Shown here: piece after piece, positions 31,001-39,594 of the stretch
Numbering within the stretch: position 1 is the first letter of the stretch
Layout: each line of letters begins with the position of its first letter
Assembly (NCBI GenBank): GCA_963627135.1
Contig: CAVFZY010000029.1
Span: 1 to 64,000 of the forward strand
DNA length: 64,000 nucleotides
Direction: 5' to 3'
Source of the DNA: CAG-103 sp963627135
GTDB lineage: Bacteria > Bacillota > Clostridia > Oscillospirales > Oscillospiraceae
Position numbers and translations under genes: made by a program
Notes under the pieces: generated by a model
Databases searched by the model: none
What the model was told of the DNA's origin: nothing
The model's input: only the letters and a program-made list of their open reading frames with translations

Positions 31001-31582
31001 TTCACGCGCGTGAACACGCGCTATACTTTCCTCACAGGCCAGCGGGACGATATTCTCAAGGCCAAGCGCGAGCTGACCGGCATCATCGCTGACGTTACGG
31101 GGGAGATGGAGGGTATCTTCACCACGCAGTTTCAGGCGATCGACCAGGCGTTCCGCCAGACGTTTCTGGAGCTGTTCGGCGGCGGCAAGGCTGCGCTCGT
31201 GCTCGAGGATCCGGAGCATGTGCTCGACAGCGGCATCGAAATCAAGGTGCAGCCGCCTGGCAAGGCGCTCTCGACGCTGAGCCTCATGTCCGGCGGCGAG
31301 ATGGCGTTCGTGGCCATCGCGCTCTATTTTGCCATTTTGAAGGTGCGGCCGACGCCGTTTTGCGTCATGGACGAGATCGAGGCTGCACTCGACGAGGCGA
31401 ACGTCACGCGCTACGTGCAGTACATGCGCCGCCTCGCCAAGAACACGCAGTTTCTCGTCATCACGCACCGCCGCGGTACCATGGAGGAGGCCGACCATCT
31501 GTTCGGCGTGACCATGCAGGAAAAAGGCGTATCCCGTGTCATCGAGCTTTCGCTGGATGAAGCGGCTAAAACCATATCGTAA
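28022..31582 (+). CDS. smc: Chromosome segregation ATPase SMC
   Basis: Condensin core ATPase that works with ScpA/ScpB to compact and resolve chromosomes. 1186 residues, normal. Walker A GPNGSGKSN at about residue 31; two long coiled coils (about 165-500 and 680-1000) flank the hinge (about 520-640, containing GVRGPVANLI). The C-terminal head has the signature LSLMSGGEMAF (about 1088) and Walker B FCVMDEIEAALD (about 1113). The signature reads MSGGE rather than the usual LSGGE, a mild variant. GTG start at 28022, the residue expected for the family's MYLKxLEIQGFKSF N-terminus. scpA/scpB are not in the window. Confidence 0.96.
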   Translation: MYLKALEIQGFKSFPDKTRLNFDQEITAIVGPNGSGKSNISDAILWVMGEQRTKTLRGGKMEDVIFGGTEKRSPMGFAQVSLILDNSTGIFDTENTEVMITRRYYRSGESEYYINREACRLRDINELLMDTGLGRDGYSIIGQGRIAEIVSGKSNERREIFEEAAGISRYRYRKEESERKLARTEENLLRVNDKVDELELQVEPLRKQAETAKKYFRLRDELKSAEVSVWMETLDRLHAQAETVNHDYQTAKENLAGAQRELEQLYAASENIAQKMREKDLESERTREQISETESAAAECESAAAVVRTNLQNSADSIARLRVEVSEQADRASALQAQIDAQQRRLQEIEAEKAQHAQEIRSVLAEIDRNAASSGEAERAYTELLAKESAQSSALAECRTRITLLADKSQELLDQENAVATAAAEAAEHLAALEAQEHEKQAAQQQAHTACDALRAEQREKAQRLSACEQALTRQQERLSGLTVDLRSTESRIHMLTEMEKDFEGYNRAVKAVMHAAEKGTLRGVRGPVANLIKTGDRYALAIETALGAAAQNIVVDTQSCGAQAIELLRRRETGRATFLPLDTIRPMHLNSVPDQEPGYVGVADALVTCAAAYRNIVSNLLGRTVVAETMKDAIAISKRYDHRYRIVTLDGQLVNAGGSLTGGSAAKGSGILSRANELKRLRAALDTLTLEKKQCEAELEDAQMALDAAHAQLDTVQAQLEQTVETLHKAESESAQVALLKNAAQETIAGQNASIDACRAQQKVNQDRIEAARADAAAAEQTLAELRTARDQSELGRGAFDRRRQELADRLAGLRAESASLDTERETITRTTQQIHDLFEEMTGNRTARLTQIEQAEAGTQQLQQTLQMHERRLAELRQRAETLRSDLAACSSRKLELEGQRTRTDRDAQARNRDLLDMQGLVSRFEQKKLSADMEEKQILDKLWDNYELSRTAAEALRQPIENMTKASRQIAELRRNIGALGTPNLGAIDEFTRVNTRYTFLTGQRDDILKAKRELTGIIADVTGEMEGIFTTQFQAIDQAFRQTFLELFGGGKAALVLEDPEHVLDSGIEIKVQPPGKALSTLSLMSGGEMAFVAIALYFAILKVRPTPFCVMDEIEAALDEANVTRYVQYMRRLAKNTQFLVITHRRGTMEEADHLFGVTMQEKGVSRVIELSLDEAAKTIS

Positions 31583-31598
31583 CGGAGAAGATAGTTCT

Positions 31599-32507
31599 AT
31601 GGGATTTTTTGATAAGATCAAACAGGGCCTGACCAAGACCAAGACGAAGATGGATGCCCAGCTGACCGGCATTTTTGCAGCCTATGAGCCGGGCGACGAG
31701 GAATTTTTCGAGGACCTTGAGGAAACGCTCATCCTCGCCGACACCGGCGTGGAGACGACGGCCAAAGCCATCGCACAGCTGCGCAAGGCCATCGAGCTCA
31801 AAAAGCTGCGTACCGGCGCCGAGGTGAAAAAGGAGCTCGTGCAGATCCTCACGCGCATCCTCAAGGTGCAGGACACCATGCTCCTGCTCACGACGCAGCC
31901 GTCGGTCGTGCTCGTCGTCGGCGTCAACGGCGTCGGCAAGACGACGACGATCGGCAAGCTCGCCGCCCAGCTCAAGAAAGAGGGCAACCGTGTCCTGCTC
32001 TCGGCTGCGGACACGTTCCGCGCTGCGGCGGCCGACCAGCTCACTGTCTGGGCGCAGCGCGCGGGTGTGGACATCGTTAAGCACGAAGAGGGCTCCGACC
32101 CTGCCGCCGTGGTGTTCGACTCCATTCAGGCGGCGAAGGCCCGCGGCACGGACGTTGTCATCATCGACACCGCCGGCCGCCTGCACAACAAGGCAAACCT
32201 CATGAACGAGCTCAATAAGATTACCCGCGTCATCCGCCGCGAGCTGCCGGAGGCCGATATCGAAACGCTCATGGTGCTCGATGCCACGACCGGCCAGAAC
32301 GGCCTCATCCAGGCCAAGCAGTTTCTCGACACGGCCGACCTCACCGGTATTGTGCTCACAAAGCTCGACGGCACGGCCAAGGGCGGCATCGTCTTTGCCA
32401 TCGCAAACGACCTGCAGCTGCCGGTGAAATACGTCGGCGTCGGCGAGCAGATCGACGATCTGCTGGAGTTCAAGCCCGCGGAATTTGTGGAGGCGCTGTT
32501 GTCATGA
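31599..32507 (+). CDS. ftsY: Signal recognition particle receptor FtsY
   Basis: Membrane-docking GTPase that receives SRP-ribosome complexes. 302 residues: a short N-domain without the long acidic A-domain of E. coli, P-loop GVNGVGKTTTIGKLA at about 107, DTFRAAAADQL, DTAGRLHNKANLM at about 190, and TKLDGTAKGG. Start at ATG 31599; an upstream in-frame ATG at 31536 lies inside smc. The stop overlaps the rdgB ATG (ATGA). Confidence 0.96.
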   Translation: MGFFDKIKQGLTKTKTKMDAQLTGIFAAYEPGDEEFFEDLEETLILADTGVETTAKAIAQLRKAIELKKLRTGAEVKKELVQILTRILKVQDTMLLLTTQPSVVLVVGVNGVGKTTTIGKLAAQLKKEGNRVLLSAADTFRAAAADQLTVWAQRAGVDIVKHEEGSDPAAVVFDSIQAAKARGTDVVIIDTAGRLHNKANLMNELNKITRVIRRELPEADIETLMVLDATTGQNGLIQAKQFLDTADLTGIVLTKLDGTAKGGIVFAIANDLQLPVKYVGVGEQIDDLLEFKPAEFVEALLS

Positions 32508-33094
32508 TCCTTGCAAGCAACAACGCGCATAAGCTCGAGGAGTTTCGCGCCATTTTTGCGGACATGGGCATCGAGATCATCCCGCAGAGTGCGGCCGGCT
32601 GTCACTTCGAGGTGGACGAGACGGGGGAGACCTTCGAGGAAAACGCTTATCTGAAGGCCATCGCCGTCACCCGCGCGACGGGACAGCCCGCCGTCGCGGA
32701 CGATTCCGGCCTCATGGTCGATGCGCTCGGCGGCGCGCCCGGTGTGCACTCGGCGCGCTATACCGGCCGGCACGAGGACTCGGACGCCGCGCGCTACACG
32801 CTCCTGCTCCATAACCTCGGCGACCGCACCGACCGCACGGCCCGGTTCGTGTCGTGCATCTGCTGCACGTTCCCGAACGGCGATGTCCTGCGCGCACGCG
32901 GCACCTGCGAGGGCAGCATCCTGCTTACGCCGCGCGGAGAAAACGGCTTCGGCTATGACCCCGTGTTCCGGCCGGACGGCTATACCTGCTCCATGGCGGA
33001 GCTGCGCCCGGAAGAGAAAAACGCCATTTCCCACCGCGGAAATGCGCTCAAAATCCTGAAAGAAGAATTGAGGAACTATTATGCTGACAAGTAA
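32504..33094 (+). CDS. rdgB: XTP/dITP diphosphatase (RdgB/HAM1)
   Basis: House-cleaning pyrophosphatase that removes dITP, XTP and related non-canonical nucleotides. 196 residues. Signatures: ILASNNAHKLEEF at the N-terminus, ADDSGLMVDALGGAPGVHSARY, and GENGFGYDPVF. Coupled to ftsY by ATGA and overlaps yhbY by 14 bp. Confidence 0.95.
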   Translation: MILASNNAHKLEEFRAIFADMGIEIIPQSAAGCHFEVDETGETFEENAYLKAIAVTRATGQPAVADDSGLMVDALGGAPGVHSARYTGRHEDSDAARYTLLLHNLGDRTDRTARFVSCICCTFPNGDVLRARGTCEGSILLTPRGENGFGYDPVFRPDGYTCSMAELRPEEKNAISHRGNALKILKEELRNYYADK

Positions 33095-33386
33095 ACAGCG
33101 CGCCCAGCTGCGCGGTCTCGCCGCGACGGAGGACACGATCGTCCACATCGGCAAGAGCGGCATCACGGATAACATCATCACCCAGATGAGCGACGCGCTC
33201 AAGGCGCGCGAGCTCGTCAAGGGCCGCGTGCTCGAAAACTCGCTCCTGACCGCGCGCGAGGCATGCGACCAGCTTGCCGAGACCTGCCGCGCCGAGCCGG
33301 TGCAGGTCATCGGCTCGAAGTTCGTGCTCTATAAGCGCAACGAGCAGAAGCCGAAAATCGAGCTCGTGAAAAAGGAAAAGAAATGA
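33081..33386 (+). CDS. yhbY: YhbY-type RNA-binding protein
   Basis: A 101-residue CRS1-YhbY (CRM) domain protein linked to ribosome assembly. The GKSGITDNIITQMSDALKARELVKGRVLENS core includes the family's G-x-x-G loop in the form HIGKSG. The C-terminus is a Lys-rich tail. Starts inside the end of rdgB and overlaps the next gene by 4 bp (ATGA), within a tight block of ribosome and NAD genes. Confidence 0.92.
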   Translation: MLTSKQRAQLRGLAATEDTIVHIGKSGITDNIITQMSDALKARELVKGRVLENSLLTAREACDQLAETCRAEPVQVIGSKFVLYKRNEQKPKIELVKKEKK

Positions 33387-34570
33387 AGATCTGCATCTAT
33401 GGCGGCAGCTTCAACCCGCCGCATCTGGGACATGCGGCCGCGCTGCGCGCGGTGCGCGCGGCAATCCGGCCGGACCTGACGCTTGTTATTCCGGACCGCA
33501 TCCCGCCGCACAAGGAGTTCACGGTGGGCAGCCCGGAGCCGGCGGAGCGTCTGCTCATGGCGATGCTGGCCTTCTCTGACGAGCCGGGCGTGGAGGTCTC
33601 TGACATGGAGCTGCACCGCTCAGGCAAGAGCTACACGGCCGACACCGTGCGCGAACTGTGCGCGTGCAACCCGGACGCCGAGCTGTACCTCGTCATCGGC
33701 ACGGATATGCTCACGACCTTTGAGGAGTGGCACGATTTTCGGTATCTGCTCGGGCAGGTGACACTCGTCGCGCTCGCCCGCACGGGCGATGAGCACGCAG
33801 AGGTCGAGCGCTTCAGCGCCTACCTGCGGGAGACGTATGGTGCCTGCGTCATCGCCCTGCCGGCCGAGCCAATCCCGGTCACGAGCACGGCCGTGCGCGC
33901 GCTGCTGCCGCAGCGGCGCGGCAGCGAGTACCTTGCGCCGAATGTGTATGCACACATCATCCAGCAGCGGCTCTATGGCGCAAAGCCTGATCTCAACTGG
34001 CTGCGCGAGCAGGCTTATCCCATGCTCAAGCCGCGGCGCATCTCCCACGTCTGGGGCTGCGAGCACGAGGCGCGCCGACTCGCCGAGCGCTGGGGCTGCG
34101 ACCCGGATGCTGCTGCGGAGGCCGGAATTTTGCACGATTGCACGAAAAAATTAGAGCTATCTGACCAATTGCTATTGTCTGAAAAATATGGTATCATAAA
34201 CGATACGGTCGAAACGGCCAATACGAAGCTCCTGCACGCCAAAACCGGCGCTGCCGTGGCCAAGGACCGTTTCGGCGTACCGCTAGAGATAGAAAATGCC
34301 ATCCGCTGGCACACGACCGGCAAGCCCGATATGACCACGCTCGAAAAGGTCCTGTATATGGCCGACTATATCGAGCCGTCGCGGGACTTTGACGGCGTGG
34401 ACGAGCTGTGGCGGCTCGCTTATACCGATCTCGACGCGGCCATGGTGCTCGGGCTGAAAATGAGCCTCGAGGATCTGGAGGCCGGCGGCATCACGCCGCA
34501 CGAGAACACGGTGCAGGCATTAAACTGGTATCAGGGCAGGGAAAAAGAATATGAAAAGACGACAGAGTGA
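33383..34570 (+). CDS. nadD: Fused nicotinate-nucleotide adenylyltransferase (NadD) and YqeK HD hydrolase
   Basis: A single 395-residue frame that elsewhere is two genes. Residues 1 to about 195 are NadD, which converts nicotinate mononucleotide to deamido-NAD: YGGSFNPPHLGH, IPPHKE, GTDMLTTFEEWHDF and the STAVRALL (ISSTxxR-type) motif. Residues about 205-395 are a YqeK-type HD domain, a family known as Ap4A symmetrical hydrolase: SHVWGCEHEARRLAERWG, AGILHDCTKK, IRWHTTG and LYMADYIEP. The two genes are adjacent in most Firmicutes, so this is a fusion of neighbours. No stop or ribosome site is seen at the joint (about 33970-34000). Ends within the start of the LCP gene (20-bp overlap). Confidence 0.92.
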   Translation: MKICIYGGSFNPPHLGHAAALRAVRAAIRPDLTLVIPDRIPPHKEFTVGSPEPAERLLMAMLAFSDEPGVEVSDMELHRSGKSYTADTVRELCACNPDAELYLVIGTDMLTTFEEWHDFRYLLGQVTLVALARTGDEHAEVERFSAYLRETYGACVIALPAEPIPVTSTAVRALLPQRRGSEYLAPNVYAHIIQQRLYGAKPDLNWLREQAYPMLKPRRISHVWGCEHEARRLAERWGCDPDAAAEAGILHDCTKKLELSDQLLLSEKYGIINDTVETANTKLLHAKTGAAVAKDRFGVPLEIENAIRWHTTGKPDMTTLEKVLYMADYIEPSRDFDGVDELWRLAYTDLDAAMVLGLKMSLEDLEAGGITPHENTVQALNWYQGREKEYEKTTE

Positions 34571-35762
34571 CGATCGCTATCCGGGCGATTACGGCGGATA
34601 TGACGATCAGGGTTACGACCGTTACGACGGCGGCTATGATGATGGCTATGACGACGGCAGTGGCTTTCAGGACGACCCGTTTTCCGAGGCTTCCGCGGCG
34701 TTGAATCACCGCGTGCAGGCGCAGCGGTCGCAGGCAAAGCGTAAGAAAAAGAAAAAAGTGCGCATCACGGTCATTGCGGTCGTTGTGCTGGCGCTGCTCA
34801 TCGGTGAATTTGCGATCCTGATGAACCACTGGGTCAGCCCGCCGAGCCTGACTGACGGTCTGAGCGATGGCAATCCGGACGACGATGTGGATGTCAGCGC
34901 TGACGGCCGCAAGAAGGGATGCTATACGTTCCTCATTGCCGGCAAGGACCGCGCGGCCGGCCTGACGGACACGGTGCTCGTCGGTATGCTCGACACGGAG
35001 AACAAGTCTCTGAAATTTGTCAGCATCCCGCGCGACACGGCTGTGAACGTGTCTTACAAGCCTAAGAAAATGAACCAGTACTATGCCGCGGCCGAGAACA
35101 ACGGCAAGGACGGCGTGGAGGCGCTCCTCGGTGGCGCGGAAAAGATCCTCGGTTACCGGGTCGACAGTTATGCGATCTTTGACGTAGAGGTGTTCGTCGA
35201 GCTTATTGACGCCATGGGCGGCATCGACTTCGATGTTCCGGTCGATATGGACTATGACGATCCCAGTCAGGATCTGAGCATCCATGTTCAGAAGGGCTAT
35301 CAGCACCTCAACGGCTATCAGACCATGGGCGTGTTCCGCTTCCGCAACACGTATGCCAACGGCGACATTGGCCGTATCGACGTGCAGCATCAGATGCTCA
35401 AGGCCATGATGAGCCAGTTTTTGCAGCTGCACAATATCCCCAACCTCAACAAACTCATTGACATCTATGAAAAGGAAGTCATCACGAACCTGTCGGCAGG
35501 GAACGTGATGTTCTACGTCAAAGAGTTTTTGAAGCTCGATGAAAGCGCCATCTCGTTTGAGACGATTCCGGCCAATTACAACGGCACCAAAAACGGTATG
35601 TCCTACGTGTTCATCCACGTGGACGAGTGGCTGGAGTATCTCAATACATGGCTCAACCCTTATACGACGGAGATCACGTCCGCGAATGTGGACATTCTCT
35701 ATGAATCCAATGGGCAGGTCGTGGCCACTTCCGGCACCGTCCAAGGCCCAAACAATTGGTAA
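34551..35762 (+). CDS. LytR-CpsA-Psr (LCP) family glycopolymer ligase
   Basis: Membrane enzyme that attaches undecaprenyl-linked glycopolymers (teichoic acid-like) to peptidoglycan. 403 residues: an unusual cytosolic N-terminus rich in Asp/Tyr/Gly (about residues 5-45), a basic stretch KRKKKKKVR, one transmembrane helix (about 68-88), and the extracellular LCP domain from about residue 120, with GKDRAAGLTDTVLVGMLD, SIPRDTAVN, and VFRFRNTYANGDIGRIDVQHQML. It is the likely final step for polymers begun by WecA/WecB and TagA-type enzymes encoded elsewhere in the window. Confidence 0.92.
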   Translation: MKRRQSDDRYPGDYGGYDDQGYDRYDGGYDDGYDDGSGFQDDPFSEASAALNHRVQAQRSQAKRKKKKKVRITVIAVVVLALLIGEFAILMNHWVSPPSLTDGLSDGNPDDDVDVSADGRKKGCYTFLIAGKDRAAGLTDTVLVGMLDTENKSLKFVSIPRDTAVNVSYKPKKMNQYYAAAENNGKDGVEALLGGAEKILGYRVDSYAIFDVEVFVELIDAMGGIDFDVPVDMDYDDPSQDLSIHVQKGYQHLNGYQTMGVFRFRNTYANGDIGRIDVQHQMLKAMMSQFLQLHNIPNLNKLIDIYEKEVITNLSAGNVMFYVKEFLKLDESAISFETIPANYNGTKNGMSYVFIHVDEWLEYLNTWLNPYTTEITSANVDILYESNGQVVATSGTVQGPNNW

Positions 35763-35785
35763 CAAAAAAGGAAGGATGTAGCATT

Positions 35786-36142
35786 ATGATGCCTGCTAAC
35801 GAGCTCGCTGCGGTCATCGTTAAGGCGCTGGACGCAAAAAAGGGCGAGAACATTCAGCTGCTCAAGACCCGGGAATTGACGACGCTGGCGGACTATTTTG
35901 TCATCTGTACGGCCAGCTCCTCGACGCACGTCAAGACCCTGACTGACGCTGTGGAAGCGGCGGCAGACGACGTGGGCGAACCCGTCCTGCGCCGCGAGGG
36001 GCACCGCAGCGGCAGCTGGGTCCTGCTTGACTACGGCTGCGTGATCGTGCACGTGTTCCAGGACGAGGCCCGCAAGTTTTATGATCTGGAGCGGCTCTGG
36101 AGCGACGCGGAGATTGTAGATATCTCCGACATGCGCGCCTGA
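35786..36142 (+). CDS. rsfS: Ribosomal silencing factor RsfS
   Basis: Binds ribosomal protein uL14 and blocks subunit joining under starvation. 118 residues with LKTRELTTLADYFVICTASSSTHVKTLTDAV, GHRSGSWVLLDYGCVIVHVF and FYDLERLWSDAE, typical of the RsfS/Iojap family. Two consecutive ATGs at 35786 and 35789; GGAAGG lies upstream. Part of the nadD-LCP-rsfS block common in Firmicutes. Confidence 0.95.
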   Translation: MMPANELAAVIVKALDAKKGENIQLLKTRELTTLADYFVICTASSSTHVKTLTDAVEAAADDVGEPVLRREGHRSGSWVLLDYGCVIVHVFQDEARKFYDLERLWSDAEIVDISDMRA

Positions 36143-36228
36143 GCGAACAGTGAACCAACCGGGGCGGATCATTGCGATGCCCCGTGATCTGCTTATGATT
36201 TTTGATTTTTCAGAGAGAAGTGAAAGCT

Positions 36229-38655
36229 ATGAAGTATGATTTCCAGGCGATCGAGAAAAAATGGCAGGCGCGCTGGGAGGAAGAAAAGCCCTTCGCAGCC
36301 GTCACCGGTGACCCGCGGCCGAAGTTTTACGGCCTGATCGAGTTCCCGTACCCCTCCGGCCAGGGTCTGCACGTCGGCCACCCGCGCCCGTTCACGGCGA
36401 TGGATATTATCTGCCGCAAGCGCCGGATGCAGGGCTACAACGTTCTGTTCCCGATCGGCTTTGATGCGTTCGGTCTGCCGACCGAGAACTACGCCATCAA
36501 GAACCATATCCACCCGGCCATCGTGACGAAAAACAACATTGTAAACTTTACCAACCAGCTCAAGATGCTCGGCTACAGCTTTGACTGGGACCGTGCGGTC
36601 GATACGACCGACCCCACTTACTACAAGTGGACGCAGTGGATTTTCCTGCAGATGTATAAGCGCGGCCTGGCCTATAAGACCACCATGCCCGTCAACTGGT
36701 GCACGAGCTGCAAGTGCGTGCTCGCCAACGAAGAGGTCGTCAACGGTGTCTGCGAGCGCTGTGGCAGCGAGGTCGTGCGCAAGGAGAAGAGCCAGTGGAT
36801 GCTCGCCATCACGAAGTACGCCCAGCGCCTGATCGACGATCTGGACGATGTGGATTACATTGAGCGCGTCAAGACCCAGCAGCGCAACTGGATCGGCCGC
36901 TCCACCGGTGCGGAGATCACGTTCAAGACCAATGTCGGTGACGACATCACTGTCTACACCACCCGCGCCGATACGCTCTTCGGCACGACATACATGGTCA
37001 TCTCGCCGGAGCACCCGCTGCTCAAGCAGTGGCAGCCGCACATCGCTAACTGGGACGCCGTTGCCGCCTACCAGGAAGAGGCTGCGCACAAGTCCGATTT
37101 TGAGCGTGGCGAGCTCAACAAGGAAAAGACCGGTGTCCGTCTCGAGGGTATTGAGGTCATGAACCCCGTGACGCACAAGGCGCTGCCCATGTTCGTCTCG
37201 GATTACGTTCTCATGGGCTACGGCACCGGCATCGTCATGGGCGTTCCGGGCCACGACCAGCGCGACTGGGAGTTTGCTACGAAGTTCGGTCTGCCGATCG
37301 TCGAGGTCGTCGCCGGCGGCGACGTGACGAAGGAAGCCTTCGTCGCCAAGGACGACAGCGCCGTCATGGTCAACTCCGGCTTCCTCAATGGCATGACCGT
37401 CAAAGAAGCCATCCCTGCCATGAAGAAGTACGTCGTGGAGCAGGGCATCGGCAAGGAAAAGGTCAACTATAAGCTGCGCGACTGGGTCTTCAGCCGCCAG
37501 CGTTACTGGGGCGAGCCGATCCCGCTCGTCAACTGCCCAAAGTGCGGCTGGGTGCCCCTCCCGGAGGATCAGCTCCCACTCGTGCTCCCGCAGGTGGACA
37601 GCTATGAGCCCACCGACGACGGTGAGAGCCCGCTGAGTAAGATGACTGATTGGGTCAACACCACCTGCCCGCAGTGCGGCGGCCCCGCCAAGCGCGAGAC
37701 CGATACCATGCCGCAGTGGGCCGGCTCGAGCTGGTATTTCCTGCGCTACATGGACCCGCACAATGACAAAGCGCTCGCCTCTAAGGAGGCGCTGGACTAC
37801 TGGAGCCCGGTCGACTGGTACAACGGCGGCATGGAGCACACCACGCTCCACCTGCTCTACAGCCGTTTCTGGCACAAGTTTTTGTATGACATTGGCGTTG
37901 TGCCGACCAAGGAGCCGTATCAGAAGCGCACGAGCCACGGCATGATCCTCGGCGAGGGCGGCGAGAAGATGTCCAAGTCTCGCGGCAACGTCGTCAATCC
38001 CAACGACATCGTCGATCAGTACGGCGCGGATACCATGCGCCTGCACATCATGTTCATCGGCGACTTTGAGAAGGCCGTCACCTGGTCCAACGAGGCCGTC
38101 AAGGGTTCGAAGCGCTTCCTTGACCGTGTCTGGAACCTGGCCGAGAGTTGCACGGACGTCCCGGCCATTTCGGACAAGAATGAGGCGATCATCCACAAGA
38201 CCATCAAGAAGGTCTCCGAGGACATTGACGAGCTGAAGATGAACACTGCCATCGCGTCCATGATGACCATGGTCAACGAGTTTGCCGCCAACGGCTGCAC
38301 GAAGGGCGACATGGAGCAGCTCCTGCTCCTGCTCAGCCCGTTTGCGCCGCACATCGTCGAGGAACTCTGGGAGCGGCTCGGCTTTGCCGCAAAGTACGGC
38401 AAGATGTGCTGCCAGTGCGACTGGCCGACGTATGACGAGGCCAAGACGGTCGACACGACCGTCACCATGGCCGTGCAGGTGCTCGGCAAGCTCAAGGGCA
38501 CCGTCGCCGTGGCTAAGGACAGTGACCAGCAGACTGTCGTCGATGCGGCGCTGCAGCTCGATAAGGTCCAGCGCCAGATGGAGGGCATGCAGATCGTGAA
38601 GGTCATTCACGTCCCGAACAAGCTCGTCAACCTGATTTTGAAGCCGAAGGCCTAA
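36229..38655 (+). CDS. leuS: Leucyl-tRNA synthetase
   Basis: Class I synthetase charging tRNA-Leu, 808 residues. FPYPSGQGLHVGHPRP contains the HIGH motif. A CP1 editing domain lies in the middle (TTRADTLFGTTYMVISPEHPLL; GTGIVMGVPGHDQRD), and GEKMSKSRGNVVNP is the KMSKS loop. Two CxxC pairs in the inserted zinc-type segment (CPKCG; CPQCG). Start chosen at ATG 36229 after AGAGAAGTGA; an in-frame ATG at 36202 has no homology. No T-box is visible in the 86 bp upstream, which hold only a weak hairpin (about 36160-36184). Confidence 0.97.
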   Translation: MKYDFQAIEKKWQARWEEEKPFAAVTGDPRPKFYGLIEFPYPSGQGLHVGHPRPFTAMDIICRKRRMQGYNVLFPIGFDAFGLPTENYAIKNHIHPAIVTKNNIVNFTNQLKMLGYSFDWDRAVDTTDPTYYKWTQWIFLQMYKRGLAYKTTMPVNWCTSCKCVLANEEVVNGVCERCGSEVVRKEKSQWMLAITKYAQRLIDDLDDVDYIERVKTQQRNWIGRSTGAEITFKTNVGDDITVYTTRADTLFGTTYMVISPEHPLLKQWQPHIANWDAVAAYQEEAAHKSDFERGELNKEKTGVRLEGIEVMNPVTHKALPMFVSDYVLMGYGTGIVMGVPGHDQRDWEFATKFGLPIVEVVAGGDVTKEAFVAKDDSAVMVNSGFLNGMTVKEAIPAMKKYVVEQGIGKEKVNYKLRDWVFSRQRYWGEPIPLVNCPKCGWVPLPEDQLPLVLPQVDSYEPTDDGESPLSKMTDWVNTTCPQCGGPAKRETDTMPQWAGSSWYFLRYMDPHNDKALASKEALDYWSPVDWYNGGMEHTTLHLLYSRFWHKFLYDIGVVPTKEPYQKRTSHGMILGEGGEKMSKSRGNVVNPNDIVDQYGADTMRLHIMFIGDFEKAVTWSNEAVKGSKRFLDRVWNLAESCTDVPAISDKNEAIIHKTIKKVSEDIDELKMNTAIASMMTMVNEFAANGCTKGDMEQLLLLLSPFAPHIVEELWERLGFAAKYGKMCCQCDWPTYDEAKTVDTTVTMAVQVLGKLKGTVAVAKDSDQQTVVDAALQLDKVQRQMEGMQIVKVIHVPNKLVNLILKPKA

Positions 38656-38662
38656 CTTCATC

Positions 38663-38691
38663 TTGACATCGGTGATCATTGCAATTATAAT
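38663..38691 (+). promoter_or_regulatory. Consensus promoter for rpsU
   Basis: Perfect TTGACA, 17-bp spacer and perfect TATAAT (38686-38691), about 70 bp before the rpsU ATG. Confidence 0.9.
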
Positions 38692-38759
38692 ATTAATGCT
38701 AAAGCCATGCATGATGGCCCTTGAAGCGCCGCAAGGCGTATTTGGAGGGAGGGAATAAA

Positions 38760-38945
38760 ATGTCTGAAATCTACGTCAAGGAGAATGAGTCTCTGGACAA
38801 CGCGCTCAAGAGATTTAAGCGCAGCTGTGCCAAGGCTGGTGTCATGTCTGATCTGCGTCGCAAGGAGTACTACCAGAGCCCCAGCGTTCGTCGCCGCAAA
38901 AAGTCGGAGGCTGCACGCAAGAACAAGAATAAGCGTTACTACTAA
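38760..38945 (+). CDS. rpsU: 30S ribosomal protein bS21
   Basis: A 61-residue, strongly basic small-subunit protein (SEIYVKENESLDNALKRFKRSC start, RRKEYYQSPSVRRRKKSEAARKN) typical of bS21. Start at ATG 38760 behind GGAGGGAGGG. It has its own consensus promoter and a strong terminator, suiting a highly expressed monocistronic gene. Confidence 0.96.
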   Translation: MSEIYVKENESLDNALKRFKRSCAKAGVMSDLRRKEYYQSPSVRRRKKSEAARKNKNKRYY

Positions 38946-38955
38946 TGCAAATGAA

Positions 38956-38988
38956 AAATCCTGCATCCGAGGATGCAGGATTTTTTTC
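38956..38988 (+). terminator. Intrinsic terminator of rpsU
   Basis: AAATCCTGCATCC pairs with GGATGCAGGATTT around a tight loop and is followed by a T-run. It lies close to the convergent deacylase gene stop at 38999. Confidence 0.9.
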
Positions 38989-38998
38989 TTGCCTGTTT

Positions 38999-39562
38999 TC
39001 ATGTTTGCTGCTCGTACTCCGGCAGGTCCACATACGTCGGCGCGTGTGTCAGCGCCGGGAACAGCACGTCGACGGCGTCCGTCATGCGCAGCTTGAGCGT
39101 GGAGGTATTGATGCATGGGTGGCAGCAAAAGTACGCATCTTTCAGCAGGTCGCGGTCGATGAGCAGGCGCACGCGCCCGTCGCGGTCGTTCATCAGCCCC
39201 AGCACGCTCACGGAGCCAGGGGTGATGTCCAGCAGCTCGAGCATATGCTCCGGCGATGCGAACGACAGCCGCGCACTGCCGATCTGGTGCGAGAGATTCT
39301 TCGTGCGAAACGGCTTGTGCCCGGGCATCAGCAGCAGGTAAAATGCCGTCTGCTGCCGGTTTGAGAGGAAAAGATTCTTGCAGATCCCGGCATTCAGCAC
39401 TTCCTCCACGGCGGCACAGGCCTCGATCGTGTCGGCAGCGTCGTGATCGGCCCGGTCGTAGGCGATCCCCAGCCGGTCGAGCAGGTCATAGCAGCGCAGT
39501 TCCTTGTCCAGCCGCTGCCCGCTCACCGGGCTGCCGTGATATAAATTTTGGTTAACAAACAT
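38999..39562 (-). CDS. Prolyl-tRNA synthetase-associated (ProX/YbaK-type) deacylase
   Basis: Stand-alone trans-editing protein, 187 residues, of the ProX/PrdX branch that hydrolyses mischarged (usually Ala-) tRNA-Pro. Family segments: NLFLSNRQQTAFYLLLMPGHKPFRTKNLSHQIGSARLSFA, and LLDITPGSVSVLGLMNDRDGRVRLLIDRDLLK. Start at ATG 39562 with AAGGAG 8 nt upstream. It is transcribed from a near-consensus promoter (39595-39623). The substrate amino acid is inferred from the family. Confidence 0.88.
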   Translation of the reverse strand: MFVNQNLYHGSPVSGQRLDKELRCYDLLDRLGIAYDRADHDAADTIEACAAVEEVLNAGICKNLFLSNRQQTAFYLLLMPGHKPFRTKNLSHQIGSARLSFASPEHMLELLDITPGSVSVLGLMNDRDGRVRLLIDRDLLKDAYFCCHPCINTSTLKLRMTDAVDVLFPALTHAPTYVDLPEYEQQT

Positions 39563-39594
39563 GGTGGTAACTCCTTAAAAATCGGTCTTCCGCC

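Noticed and set aside
36143..36228. The leader of leuS checked for a T-box.
   Set aside because: No AGAGAG element, T-box core or terminator with T-run is present; only a weak GGGGC/GCCCC hairpin is seen.
36193..38712. An 839-codon frame antisense to leuS.
   Set aside because: No recognisable domain. It arises from codon bias of the strongly conserved leuS on the other strand.
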